A stretch of DNA of 64,000 nucleotides from Saprospirales bacterium (GTDB taxonomy: Bacteria > Bacteroidota > Bacteroidia > Chitinophagales > Saprospiraceae), in the NCBI GenBank assembly GCA_016719895.1, contig JADJYG010000021.1, forward strand, positions 22,208-86,207. The letters run 5' to 3'. Below the pieces are notes generated by a model. That model was not told the origin of the DNA and did not search any database. It saw only the letters and a program-made list of their open reading frames with translations. Positions within the stretch are counted from its first letter, which is position 1. Each line of letters starts with the position of its first letter. The position numbers and the translations under genes are program-made. Positions 9,495-18,792 of the stretch are shown here, in pieces.

Positions 9495-11471
9495 CTATTC
9501 TCTGTCCGGGCCGTTGGGATAACCCTGCCGGCCGGCGGCGCCCACCACTATGCGCCTGGACACCGGCGCTCCCCCCGAAACAGCAACCGCGAAATACACG
9601 CCCGGTAAAATGCGGCGCTCCTGAAGGTCTATACTTACGACAGACGTTTCTGATGCAAGCACCCGGCGGCTGAACACCGTTCTGCCCAGGCCATCCTGCA
9701 AGTAGAAATCCAGGGGTTGGTTCAGCGGGGAGTTAAATTGCAGGTAAATAACCGTAGCGGCCGGGTTGGGGAACATCTGAAAATCCAGGCGAGGTTGTGC
9801 GGCTGCGGAAGCCGGCTCCACCGACGTGCCCTGCGGGTAGGCAACCTGAAAGCCGGGTGGGCAAAAGGTATTGTCGCAGGGACCGAGGTAATCGCCATGG
9901 CCCAGATGGCCGCCGATAGCGTGGTAATCAACACAGAGTGTAATTACCTGGTTGTCGGGTTTGTGACAGATGTACACCATGTGGTTATTGTTATCGCAAA
10001 TCCAGGCCGGGAGAATATCCTCGAATGGCGGCGGGTAGGCGCAATCGGGCAAGCCGTCGTTGTTGAGGTCAACGCTGTCGTCGCCGCCGTCGCAGAGGTC
10101 GCAGGCGTCGCCGACACCGTCGCAGTCGGCGTCATCCTGACCGGGGTTGGCAACAGCGGGGCAGCTGTCGAAGCAGTCGGCGATGCCGTCATTGTCCTGG
10201 TCGAAACCTTCGTCGATGTCGCCGTCGCAGTCATCGTCCAGGCCATTGCACACTTCGGGGTTGGCCAGGCAACTCAGCCCTTCGCCCTGGATGGCAAAGA
10301 TGTAGGCCGCTTCGTTGCAATCGTCGTTGGCAATGGAAATGGTTGCGGTGTGCATGCCCGCGCTGGCTGGGTCGAACAGAATTTCGAAAGCGATGCTTGT
10401 ACCGGAAGCCACCGGCGTTCCGGGAATTGCGCTGAGGCTGAAGGCCGCCGAACCTGCAACAAACACGTGGGGCGCCGGATCGGTCAGGTTCAAATCGATC
10501 GTACCCAGGTTGTGTATTTCAAAAGTGTGCGCTACAGTCGTTATCCCCACGAGGGCCACTCCGAAATCGGTGTGGTCGGCGAGGTCAGGTGTGGCGTCGC
10601 CATTGGCGATATACATTCCGTTGCCCCGCAGGCCAATTTCGGGCATATCGCAGCCGATCGTCCCATCGGGGATAGGGGCCACGCCGATAGATGTCATTGG
10701 AGCATCGCCGAATTCACTGGAAGAGTGGGTCGCGCCGATCGCCGCGCCTACGCCGGTAGCGGGATCGAGCTCGGCCAATATGTGTTGATCGTTCCATTCA
10801 GTGATATAAACATTTTGAACGGAGGGGTCGTAGGCGAATCCTTGCCCGAAAATAAAATTGGTTTGTGCGATGAGGGTTGTTACGCCAGTATTTAAGTCGA
10901 GGATATACAGGTAATTGTTCGTTATGCCATTTCCGTCCAGGAGATAAGCAACACCGTTGATGAAAAATATCGCGTCCCCTTCGTTTTGCAGGGTGCCGGT
11001 TATCATCGCCAGTTGCGTGGCATTTCCGGTAGCCGGGTCGACGCGGACCAATCTGTTGCTGCTAAAACTTATAGGAACGGGTTGATTGCCCACCGCGCCG
11101 TAAAACATACCGTCAGACGGATTATAGGCAAAGGCCTCCAATAGGCGGACGTCCACAAAGGAAGGAGAAGTGATATCGATGTTTGCGACGAGTGTAGTTT
11201 GTCCGCTGTTTCGATCGATACAGACCAGTTTGGGGTTGTTAAACGGGTCGATTATTCCGTAAAATTTACCGGTGTTTTCATCATAATTAAGGTGCCGGAT
11301 ACCGCTATAGCCGCAGGTAGTTCCAATATCGGTAGCGTCTCCCGTAGTCGGATCTGCCGAAACGAGATGGTCGCCGATGATACCGTACAATTGCGTTTGT
11401 GTGTTAGCGGCAGGTTGAAACAGGGCCAGGGAGAAGGCTACAAGTTGACTGAAGCGGAGCAGTTTTTTCAT
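9495..11471 (-). CDS. T9SS cargo protein: propeller, choice-of-anchor D, MopE/TSP3 Ca-binding, sorting domain
   Basis: A 658-aa secreted protein. Domains in order: a signal peptide (1-24, ending PAANTQ); a beta-propeller-like region (about 28-265) with repeated GDATDIGTT-type turns; an immunoglobulin-like choice-of-anchor D/ASPM-SPD2-hydin domain (about 275-395; FEIHNLGTIDLNL); a MopE/thrombospondin type-3 calcium-binding segment (CNGLDDDCDGDIDEG followed by DxDxDG repeats, about 405-480); and a T9SS type A sorting domain (about 565-645; FPNPA with LPGVYF). It should cross the outer membrane through T9SS and be surface-bound or released. A 14-nt palindrome lies just upstream of the start. No function can be assigned beyond adhesive or binding roles. 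Confidence 0.85.
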   Translation of the reverse strand: MKKLLRFSQLVAFSLALFQPAANTQTQLYGIIGDHLVSADPTTGDATDIGTTCGYSGIRHLNYDENTGKFYGIIDPFNNPKLVCIDRNSGQTTLVANIDITSPSFVDVRLLEAFAYNPSDGMFYGAVGNQPVPISFSSNRLVRVDPATGNATQLAMITGTLQNEGDAIFFINGVAYLLDGNGITNNYLYILDLNTGVTTLIAQTNFIFGQGFAYDPSVQNVYITEWNDQHILAELDPATGVGAAIGATHSSSEFGDAPMTSIGVAPIPDGTIGCDMPEIGLRGNGMYIANGDATPDLADHTDFGVALVGITTVAHTFEIHNLGTIDLNLTDPAPHVFVAGSAAFSLSAIPGTPVASGTSIAFEILFDPASAGMHTATISIANDDCNEAAYIFAIQGEGLSCLANPEVCNGLDDDCDGDIDEGFDQDNDGIADCFDSCPAVANPGQDDADCDGVGDACDLCDGGDDSVDLNNDGLPDCAYPPPFEDILPAWICDNNNHMVYICHKPDNQVITLCVDYHAIGGHLGHGDYLGPCDNTFCPPGFQVAYPQGTSVEPASAAAQPRLDFQMFPNPAATVIYLQFNSPLNQPLDFYLQDGLGRTVFSRRVLASETSVVSIDLQERRILPGVYFAVAVSGGAPVSRRIVVGAAGRQGYPNGPDRE

Positions 11472-11485
11472 GATTTATGGATTTT

Positions 11486-11499
11486 AACACAGCTGTGTT
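11486..11499. promoter_or_regulatory. 14-nt perfect palindrome upstream of the T9SS gene
   Basis: aacacagctgtgtt, centred 22 nt upstream of the ATG at 11471. It could be an operator or the stem of a leader hairpin. Confidence 0.3.
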
Positions 11500-11610
11500 C
11501 AGAGATAAAATAAAATGCCCGGCAAGCTTCCCCGCTTTTCCGGTCCCATGCTTGCACCCATCATACTTTTTCTTGCTTCAATCATGCATCCGTCATCTCT
11601 CGGTGGATAA

Positions 11611-11642
11611 TTTGAACTACTGCCGTCAACTTGTTACCTTTG
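11611..11642 (+). promoter_or_regulatory. Bacteroidota promoter of the MntA/HepT pair
   Basis: TTTG at 11611-11614, a 20-nt spacer, then TACCTTTG at 11635-11642, matching the consensus exactly. It puts transcription start a few nt before the ATG at 11659, giving a very short leader. This excludes the upstream TTG at 11644 as the likely start. Confidence 0.8.
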
Positions 11643-11658
11643 TTTGAAATTCCAGCGT

Positions 11659-11985
11659 ATGCTACAATTGGAATCGGTCGCAACGGAACTTGAAAATTTG
11701 TGCAAGCGGTACAAGGTGAAACGGTTGTTTCTGTTTGGATCGGCCTTGACGGAGCGATTTGATGAAAAAACCAGCGATGTGGATGTGCTGGTTGAAATGC
11801 TGCCGATGCCCCCACTGCGCAAAGGGGAATGCCTAACCAGGTTCTGGGATGAACTGGAAGATTTATTCGAACATAAAGTGGACCTGCTTACACCGGAATC
11901 GCTTCGAAATCCCTATTTGATCCGGGAGATCGAGCGAACAAAATCCCTTATTTATGACAGTCAAGGCGCGGAAATATCTGTCTGA
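11659..11985 (+). CDS. mntA: MntA-type nucleotidyltransferase antitoxin
   Basis: A 108-aa minimal nucleotidyltransferase. The active-site signature is complete: GS in FLFGSALTERF followed by DVD (TSDVDVLVE), with a third acidic position near the end (HKVDLLTPE). In characterised pairs this protein transfers AMP to a tyrosine of the partner HEPN toxin and silences it. It overlaps the HEPN gene by 32 nt in a different frame, so the two are co-translated. The pair is AT-richer than its neighbours, which fits horizontal acquisition. The ATG at 11659 fits the promoter better than an in-frame TTG five codons upstream. Confidence 0.85.
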   Translation: MLQLESVATELENLCKRYKVKRLFLFGSALTERFDEKTSDVDVLVEMLPMPPLRKGECLTRFWDELEDLFEHKVDLLTPESLRNPYLIREIERTKSLIYDSQGAEISV

Positions 11986-12295
11986 TATCCTGTATTCCAT
12001 TGAATTGATCGAACAATTCTTGAGCCCTACACCCTCTTTCCATAAATATTCCAATGATCTTAAAACTAAAGCCGCTGTAGAACGCTACCTGACCATCATC
12101 GGTGAAGCAGTACACCTTTTTTCAAAAGAAGATTCGGTTGGGAACCAACTGAGTAGCGCGGCGCAAATAATTTCTTTCCGCAACCGACTTGTTCACGCAT
12201 ACGATGCTATCGACGACGCGATAGTTTGGGCGGCCGTGAAGAAGGGATTGCCTAAGTTGAAAAAGGAAGTGATTGCGCTGCTTGGAACGCCCTGA
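11954..12295 (+). CDS. hepT: HepT-type HEPN toxin (DUF86)
   Basis: A 113-aa all-helical HEPN protein. The RNase motif Rx4H and the tyrosine that the antitoxin modifies in studied systems are both present in RNRLVHAYDAI, that is the R-x4-H-x-Y form. In this family the protein is an RNase toxin neutralised by the adjacent MNT protein. It overlaps mntA by 32 nt and ends 19 nt before the convergent hybrid regulator. There is no sign of truncation: the length is typical and all motifs are intact, so the module could be active. Confidence 0.87.
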   Translation: MTVKARKYLSDILYSIELIEQFLSPTPSFHKYSNDLKTKAAVERYLTIIGEAVHLFSKEDSVGNQLSSAAQIISFRNRLVHAYDAIDDAIVWAAVKKGLPKLKKEVIALLGTP

Positions 12296-12314
12296 ATTCT
12301 GCTACAAGATTTCT

Positions 12315-15300
12315 TCATTTCAAAAAACTCCCCCGGTATCCCGACGGCGACATCCCGAACGCCCGCGTAAACGCATGCGTCAAATGCGCCGGCGCACTGA
12401 ACCCGCAGGCGTAGGCGATTTCCGAAATGCTTAGCCCGGTTTCGGCGAGCATCGCCCGGGCGCGGCCCAGGCGGTAGTTGCGGATGAAGGCGTTGGGCGC
12501 CTGCCCGGTGAGGGCGCGGAGTTTTCGAAAAAGCTGGGGCTGCTGCATGCCCACCGCGCGGGCGAGGGCCGACACCTGGAAACGGTGGTCGTCGAGGTTC
12601 TGGTCCAGCGCCGCGCACAGTTTTTGCACAAAAATGTTTTCTAATTGGGCCCCCGCCGGCGCTGCGGGCGTCGCTTGACCGGCGAACAGGTTCCGGTAAT
12701 ACGCCTGCAAATGCCGGCGCAGTTCCAGGAGTTTGCGCACCCGGACGAGCAATTCCTCCTCGTCGAAGGGTTTGAACAGGTAGGCGTCGGCTCCTTGCTC
12801 CAGCCCTTGCAGCCTGGAGGATTGGTCGGCTTTGGCGGTGACTAGAATGACGGGGATGTGGCTGGTGCGCTCGTCGTTTTTCAAGGTGCGGCAGAGTGCA
12901 TAACCGTCCATTGCGGGCAGTATCACATCAGAAATAACGAGGTCGGGAATAGTTTCCTGAGCCAGTTCCAGGCCCCGCCGGCCGTCGGTTGCCAGCGCTG
13001 TTTCGGCCGCCGGCCCCAGACAGGAAGCGATGTAACGGGCCGTGTCGGGGTGGTCTTCCACGAGGAGGATACGCAGCTTCGGTCCCAACATCTGGGCATT
13101 GGAAATTCCGTGTTGGTTAATCGAAAGTTTAAAATATCCAATATCCAACACGGAATTTCCAAGGTCCAAATATCTCTCCGGGGCCGCAAACTCCACCGTA
13201 AATGCACTCCCTGCACCCAGCGTGCTCTCCACCGCAATCCTTCCGCCCAGCAACTCCACCAGTTCTTTGGTGAGTGCCAGACCGATACCGGTTCCGCCAG
13301 TTTGATCGGTTTCCACATCGCCGGCGCGGTAAAAGCAGTCGAACAGGAACGGCAGTTTTCCCGCCGGAATACCAGGGCCGTTGTCGCGTACGGTCAGGCG
13401 CAGGCGTTCGCCGTACTCCAGCCGAAGGCTGACACGACCGCCGCTATGCTCCGGGGTGAATTTCAAGGCGTTGGACAGGAGGTTGGCGACGATGGTTTGC
13501 CATTTTTCCTTGTCGAAATCCAACACGAGCGTTTCCACCGCGGTTTCGAATTTCAACTCGATGCTGCGGCTTTCTGCATAGATGTGAAACGACTCCACGA
13601 GGTAGCGCAAAAACGGAACCAAGTCGGCCCGGCTGAGCGCAGGTTGGAGCATGCCGGCTTCGAGTTTGCTGAGTTGCAGGATCTGGTCGATCAGTTGCAG
13701 CAGACGCTCGGCGTTGCGTTTGACGGGACGCAATTCGCCGGGCTGCAACGCCCGCACCTTATTCAACGCGCTCGTAACCGGACCCAAGATGAGCGTTAGC
13801 GGCGTGCGGAATTCGTGAGTGATATTGGTGAAAAAGCGGGTTTTAAAGCGGTCCAGTTCGAGCAGGCGCCGGGCTTCCGCGCGGACTAGTTTTTGCCGCA
13901 GGCGAAAACGGAAAACCAGTTGAAGTAGCCTGGCGCCGGACAATACATACAGCAAAATGGCCCACCAGGCAGCCCACCAGGGCGGCAACACCTGCAGGTG
14001 AACGCTCAGGGTTTGGGCCGGGCCCGAACAAACGCCGTCGCTGTTGCAGGCCTGCACCTGAAAAAGATAACTGCCCGGCGGGAGGTTGGTGAATGTAGCT
14101 TTGCGGTCGGTGCTGAGATCGAACCAGTTATCCTGAAAACCCAGCAGGCGATACCTGTAGCGAATGTGCTTGGGCTCGAGAAAATGCAGGGCGGCAAATT
14201 CGAAACTCAGGATACGCGCTGAAGCGTAGGGCAGGCGGATGGTGTCGGTCCGGTCGGGCGCCCGTCCGAGGTCGAAGGAGCGGTCGAGCACTTTGAAATC
14301 GATGAGCACGACTTTGGGCGGCGTCGTGTCGTGCCAGATGGAATCGGGCTGGAAACCATAAATGCCGTTGTTGCCGTGCAGGAGTACGCGGCCGTCGCGA
14401 CAAACGGTGGCGCCCACCGTGTTCATCTCGCCCATGTCGGCGCTGACGGGGTAAATCCGGAACGCACCGGTGCGGGGTTCGTAGCGGGTGACGCTCGTCA
14501 GGCCTTTGAGCCAGAGACAGCCGGCGGCGTCGCAGGCGATGCCCATGAGTTCGGTTTCGGCCTGTCCGTCGCTGGCAGTCAGCAGTTTGAAATCGAGGGT
14601 TTTCGGGTCCAGTTTGCCCAGGCCCTGGGCGGAAGCGATCCAGATCGATCCATCGGGCGTTTGGGCGAAGCCGCGGATGAGCATATCGGCGCGACGGCCG
14701 GGCAGCCGGGCGGAAAGGTCAAGAACCGCAAAGCGACCCGCCGTTTTGTCGAAATAGCCCAGCCGGCTGGTAAAATAGTCGTCTAGTTGCAGCCATATCC
14801 GGTCGTCGGTTTGCAGGGCGTGGTAAATATTGTTGGAAACCAGTGCGGGGTCGGATTGTTTCGGGTAATACCAGGTTCGTGTGTGGCTGTGCTTGTCCAG
14901 CTTGCACAGCCCTTTTTCCGTACCGAGCCAGAGGAAGCGCTTGTCGGCGCGGTCTTCTTCGATAAAATGTATGCTGCAGTGATCGAGGGTGTCGCCCAGA
15001 GCCAGGCGCCGCGGGCGGGCGTCGGGGGGCGAGCAGACGAAAATCCCGTGTTTCCGATCGGACCCGTAGTCGTTGCTAGCGATCCACAGCCGGCCTTCCG
15101 AGTCGCTGTGAAACGTTCCGATGCGGATATCGGTCTGCTTGCCGGGCTGGAAAAACACCTGGCAGGCCGGGGCGCCCAGTTTTTCGGCGTGGTACAGGCG
15201 TTTGTCGTAGCTGCTGAACCACCAGCCGCCACGGCGGTCTTCGTGCGTGCGGTAGATGTAGTTTTTTACCAGATGCCGCCCCGCGAACTGTTGGTAAAAC

Positions 15301-16361
15301 GGAAATCGCATTGCCCTTCGGTTCAGTTGGTACAGCCCGTTGGAGGTGCCGATCCAGATGTTGTCGAAGCGATCGGCAAACGCGAAATGGATGGCGGCAT
15401 CCTCCATGCCTTCGCCCGAAGAGTAGGGCAGACGGGTGAGCTGGTTCGTTTGCGGCGTATAAAAAAACAGGCCGTTAGCGTAAAACCCAACCCACAAATC
15501 GGGCTCTAGCCAGAAAATCAGGCGCAGCGTCGAGAATTCATCTCCGGAAAAAACCACGCGGGCAAACTGCTGCCGGTGGGGGTCCCAGGCATAGGGCTGG
15601 TCCTCGGGGAAATACCACAGCAGGTTGGGTAAATCCCGGCTCCAACTTTCGAACGGAACATCGGGGATGCCGGAAAACTGGTCAGGGTGAAAAATCAGGG
15701 CGGCTTGGTGGTCCGGGTCCAGGTGTACGATGCCGAGGTCCGACCAGGTCCACAGTTTGCCGGAGCGGTCGGTAACGACGGTTCCGGCGCGAAGCGTCCG
15801 CCAATCCCGCTCTTCCCTTCCGGAAATGTACTTGATCGGGGTAAATCGATCGGTTTTCAGGTCTAGAAAGGCGATGCCGCCGGTAGTCGACACCCAGATG
15901 CGTCCGCCGGAGTCCTGGCTAAGATTCCCAATATAATTTCCGGGCAGGCTGGTTTCGTCGCCTTCGCGGTGAAAATAGCGTTTGAACGCGCCGGTGTTGG
16001 GGTCGTAGCGGTTCAGGCCGCGATTGGTCCCTACCCAGAGGGCGCCGTCGCGGTCTTCGAGCAGGCAGCCCGCCGTCGCGTCGGAGATGGAAGTGCTGTC
16101 GCCCGGTACCGGCCTGAACACCTTGAAGTGGTAGCCGTCATAGCGGGCCAGGCCGTTCATGGTGCCGAACCAGAGAAAGCTAGTGTGGTCTTGCAGCATG
16201 CAAAGTATTTGCCCGCTGGGCAGCCCATGCTCCACGCTGAAATACTCAAAGCGATAACGTTGCTCCTGTGAGAATACAGGGGAAAAAAGAAGGCATAATA
16301 GGCCTGCCACAACAGGCGACAACACCAGGTTCCTGCCCGGAAGGCGTTTGGTTTTCGACAT
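12315..16361 (-). CDS. Hybrid two-component system regulator (propeller-kinase-receiver-AraC)
   Basis: A 1348-aa one-protein two-component system typical of Bacteroidota. In order: a signal peptide or anchor (1-31); a double beta-propeller sensor (about 40-690) with repeated LWFGTMNGL, LWVGTNRGL and IWIGTSNGL motifs; a Y_Y_Y domain (about 730-790; YRYRLLGFQDNW); a transmembrane helix (about 795-815); HisKA with the phospho-acceptor in ITHEFRTPL (about H847); HATPase (NLLSNALKF, DNGPGIP, GGTGIGL); a receiver with the Asp in SDVILPAMDG (about residue 1145); and a C-terminal AraC HTH (about 1250-1347). It would sense an extracytoplasmic ligand, often a glycan, and regulate transcription directly. 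No SusC/SusD or glycan-utilisation genes flank it. The linker between HATPase and receiver contains an odd 18-bp inverted repeat. Confidence 0.95.
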   Translation of the reverse strand: MSKTKRLPGRNLVLSPVVAGLLCLLFSPVFSQEQRYRFEYFSVEHGLPSGQILCMLQDHTSFLWFGTMNGLARYDGYHFKVFRPVPGDSTSISDATAGCLLEDRDGALWVGTNRGLNRYDPNTGAFKRYFHREGDETSLPGNYIGNLSQDSGGRIWVSTTGGIAFLDLKTDRFTPIKYISGREERDWRTLRAGTVVTDRSGKLWTWSDLGIVHLDPDHQAALIFHPDQFSGIPDVPFESWSRDLPNLLWYFPEDQPYAWDPHRQQFARVVFSGDEFSTLRLIFWLEPDLWVGFYANGLFFYTPQTNQLTRLPYSSGEGMEDAAIHFAFADRFDNIWIGTSNGLYQLNRRAMRFPFYQQFAGRHLVKNYIYRTHEDRRGGWWFSSYDKRLYHAEKLGAPACQVFFQPGKQTDIRIGTFHSDSEGRLWIASNDYGSDRKHGIFVCSPPDARPRRLALGDTLDHCSIHFIEEDRADKRFLWLGTEKGLCKLDKHSHTRTWYYPKQSDPALVSNNIYHALQTDDRIWLQLDDYFTSRLGYFDKTAGRFAVLDLSARLPGRRADMLIRGFAQTPDGSIWIASAQGLGKLDPKTLDFKLLTASDGQAETELMGIACDAAGCLWLKGLTSVTRYEPRTGAFRIYPVSADMGEMNTVGATVCRDGRVLLHGNNGIYGFQPDSIWHDTTPPKVVLIDFKVLDRSFDLGRAPDRTDTIRLPYASARILSFEFAALHFLEPKHIRYRYRLLGFQDNWFDLSTDRKATFTNLPPGSYLFQVQACNSDGVCSGPAQTLSVHLQVLPPWWAAWWAILLYVLSGARLLQLVFRFRLRQKLVRAEARRLLELDRFKTRFFTNITHEFRTPLTLILGPVTSALNKVRALQPGELRPVKRNAERLLQLIDQILQLSKLEAGMLQPALSRADLVPFLRYLVESFHIYAESRSIELKFETAVETLVLDFDKEKWQTIVANLLSNALKFTPEHSGGRVSLRLEYGERLRLTVRDNGPGIPAGKLPFLFDCFYRAGDVETDQTGGTGIGLALTKELVELLGGRIAVESTLGAGSAFTVEFAAPERYLDLGNSVLDIGYFKLSINQHGISNAQMLGPKLRILLVEDHPDTARYIASCLGPAAETALATDGRRGLELAQETIPDLVISDVILPAMDGYALCRTLKNDERTSHIPVILVTAKADQSSRLQGLEQGADAYLFKPFDEEELLVRVRKLLELRRHLQAYYRNLFAGQATPAAPAGAQLENIFVQKLCAALDQNLDDHRFQVSALARAVGMQQPQLFRKLRALTGQAPNAFIRNYRLGRARAMLAETGLSISEIAYACGFSAPAHLTHAFTRAFGMSPSGYRGSFLK
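13099..13162. repeat. 18-bp perfect inverted repeat inside the regulator gene
   Basis: Arms 13099-13116 (ttggaaattccgtgttgg) and 13145-13162 (ccaacacggaatttccaa) are exact reverse complements around a 28-nt AT-rich spacer. The element is translated in frame as the HATPase-receiver linker, about residues 1066-1087 (GNSVLDIGYF through INQHGISNA). It looks like a palindromic element inserted without breaking the gene. Confidence 0.85.
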
Positions 16362-16842
16362 GGCTGTTGGTTTTAGTGTATCGCCCCGAAGGGTTGCCGA
16401 TGCTTCCGTGGGATGTACTCCGGAACAAAAGTAAAATTATTCGGGGGCAAAGCCAGCAGCGGGGAGCGGGGTGCAGCCAGGTATCGGGCGCCTACATGGC
16501 CTGTTTTGCGGTTACCGGAATACCGGAAAAAACAGCGGCCGGTACGCGGATGCGTAAAAAGCGCAAGGATTTTTTGGGCGGGTGCACGATTTGTGCTAGG
16601 GTTTGAATGAAATGTGCACGCCAAGCGCCTGCGAAGGGGGTGGATTTGGGGACCTGTTGCTCATGAACAAAAAGCACGTGAACAGGAATAGATATTTACT
16701 TTTTCCGGGTTGCATGTATAACCCTGTTGATCATCGGCCTGCGACCTGCCGCTTAAGCTGGTGCCCATTATCGGACCCTCAGATTTCAAAACCACTTTGC
16801 GAAGGCTATAAACAGAAGAATTGACAAAAAAGGCGCCTTGAC
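16362..16842. other. 480-bp region upstream of the hybrid regulator
   Basis: Contains a minus-strand -7 element TACTTTTG (16433 to 16426) for the regulator, about 65 nt before its ATG, and the second copy of the 29-bp repeat at 16517-16545. I see no convincing gene in the rest. Confidence 0.5.
16517..16545 (+). repeat. 29-bp dispersed repeat, copy 2
   Basis: Identical to 8889-8917. It lies in the spacer between the regulator's 5' end and the 3' end of aspS. Confidence 0.8.
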
Positions 16843-18627
<1,785 letters not shown>

Positions 18628-18674
18628 GCGTGCGTTGTTAGTGCGTTAAGGCGTAATTCGGGAAAAAAACCGCG

Positions 18675-18682
18675 CAAAGGTA
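18675..18682 (-). promoter_or_regulatory. -7 element of aspS
   Basis: TACCTTTG on the minus strand, 47 nt upstream of the aspS ATG. No -33 TTTG at suitable spacing. Confidence 0.5.
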
Positions 18683-18718
18683 CGGCTTTGCCACAAAAAA
18701 AGGCTGTTCAAAATAAAA

Positions 18719-18749
18719 AGACCTTGCAGGCGAAAACGCTGCAAGGTCT
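18719..18749 (-). terminator. Rho-independent-type terminator
   Basis: An 11-bp perfect stem (agaccttgcag paired with ctgcaaggtct) around a 9-nt A-rich interior. On the minus strand it is followed by TTTTATTTTG. It lies 43 nt beyond the stop of the frameshifted T9SS protein and upstream of aspS, so it separates the two transcripts. Confidence 0.8.
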
Positions 18750-18792
18750 GGCTGGCCGAGCCGTATGGATAGTTATTCGGGCTACCCGGTCT

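Noticed and set aside
10070..10260. Possible tandem repeat or CRISPR-like array in the region of repeated gtcgtc/cgtcgcagtc
   Set aside because: These are codons of the DxDxDG calcium-binding repeats of the T9SS protein; no spaced direct repeats.
9717..10895. 392-codon plus-strand frame opposite the T9SS/MopE protein
   Set aside because: The Val/Gly/Ala-rich repeats mirror the Asp-rich calcium-binding repeats on the other strand.
16603..16824. A 73-codon plus-strand ORF upstream of aspS's 3' end
   Set aside because: No promoter or homologous-looking sequence; composition is unremarkable and the region carries a dispersed repeat.
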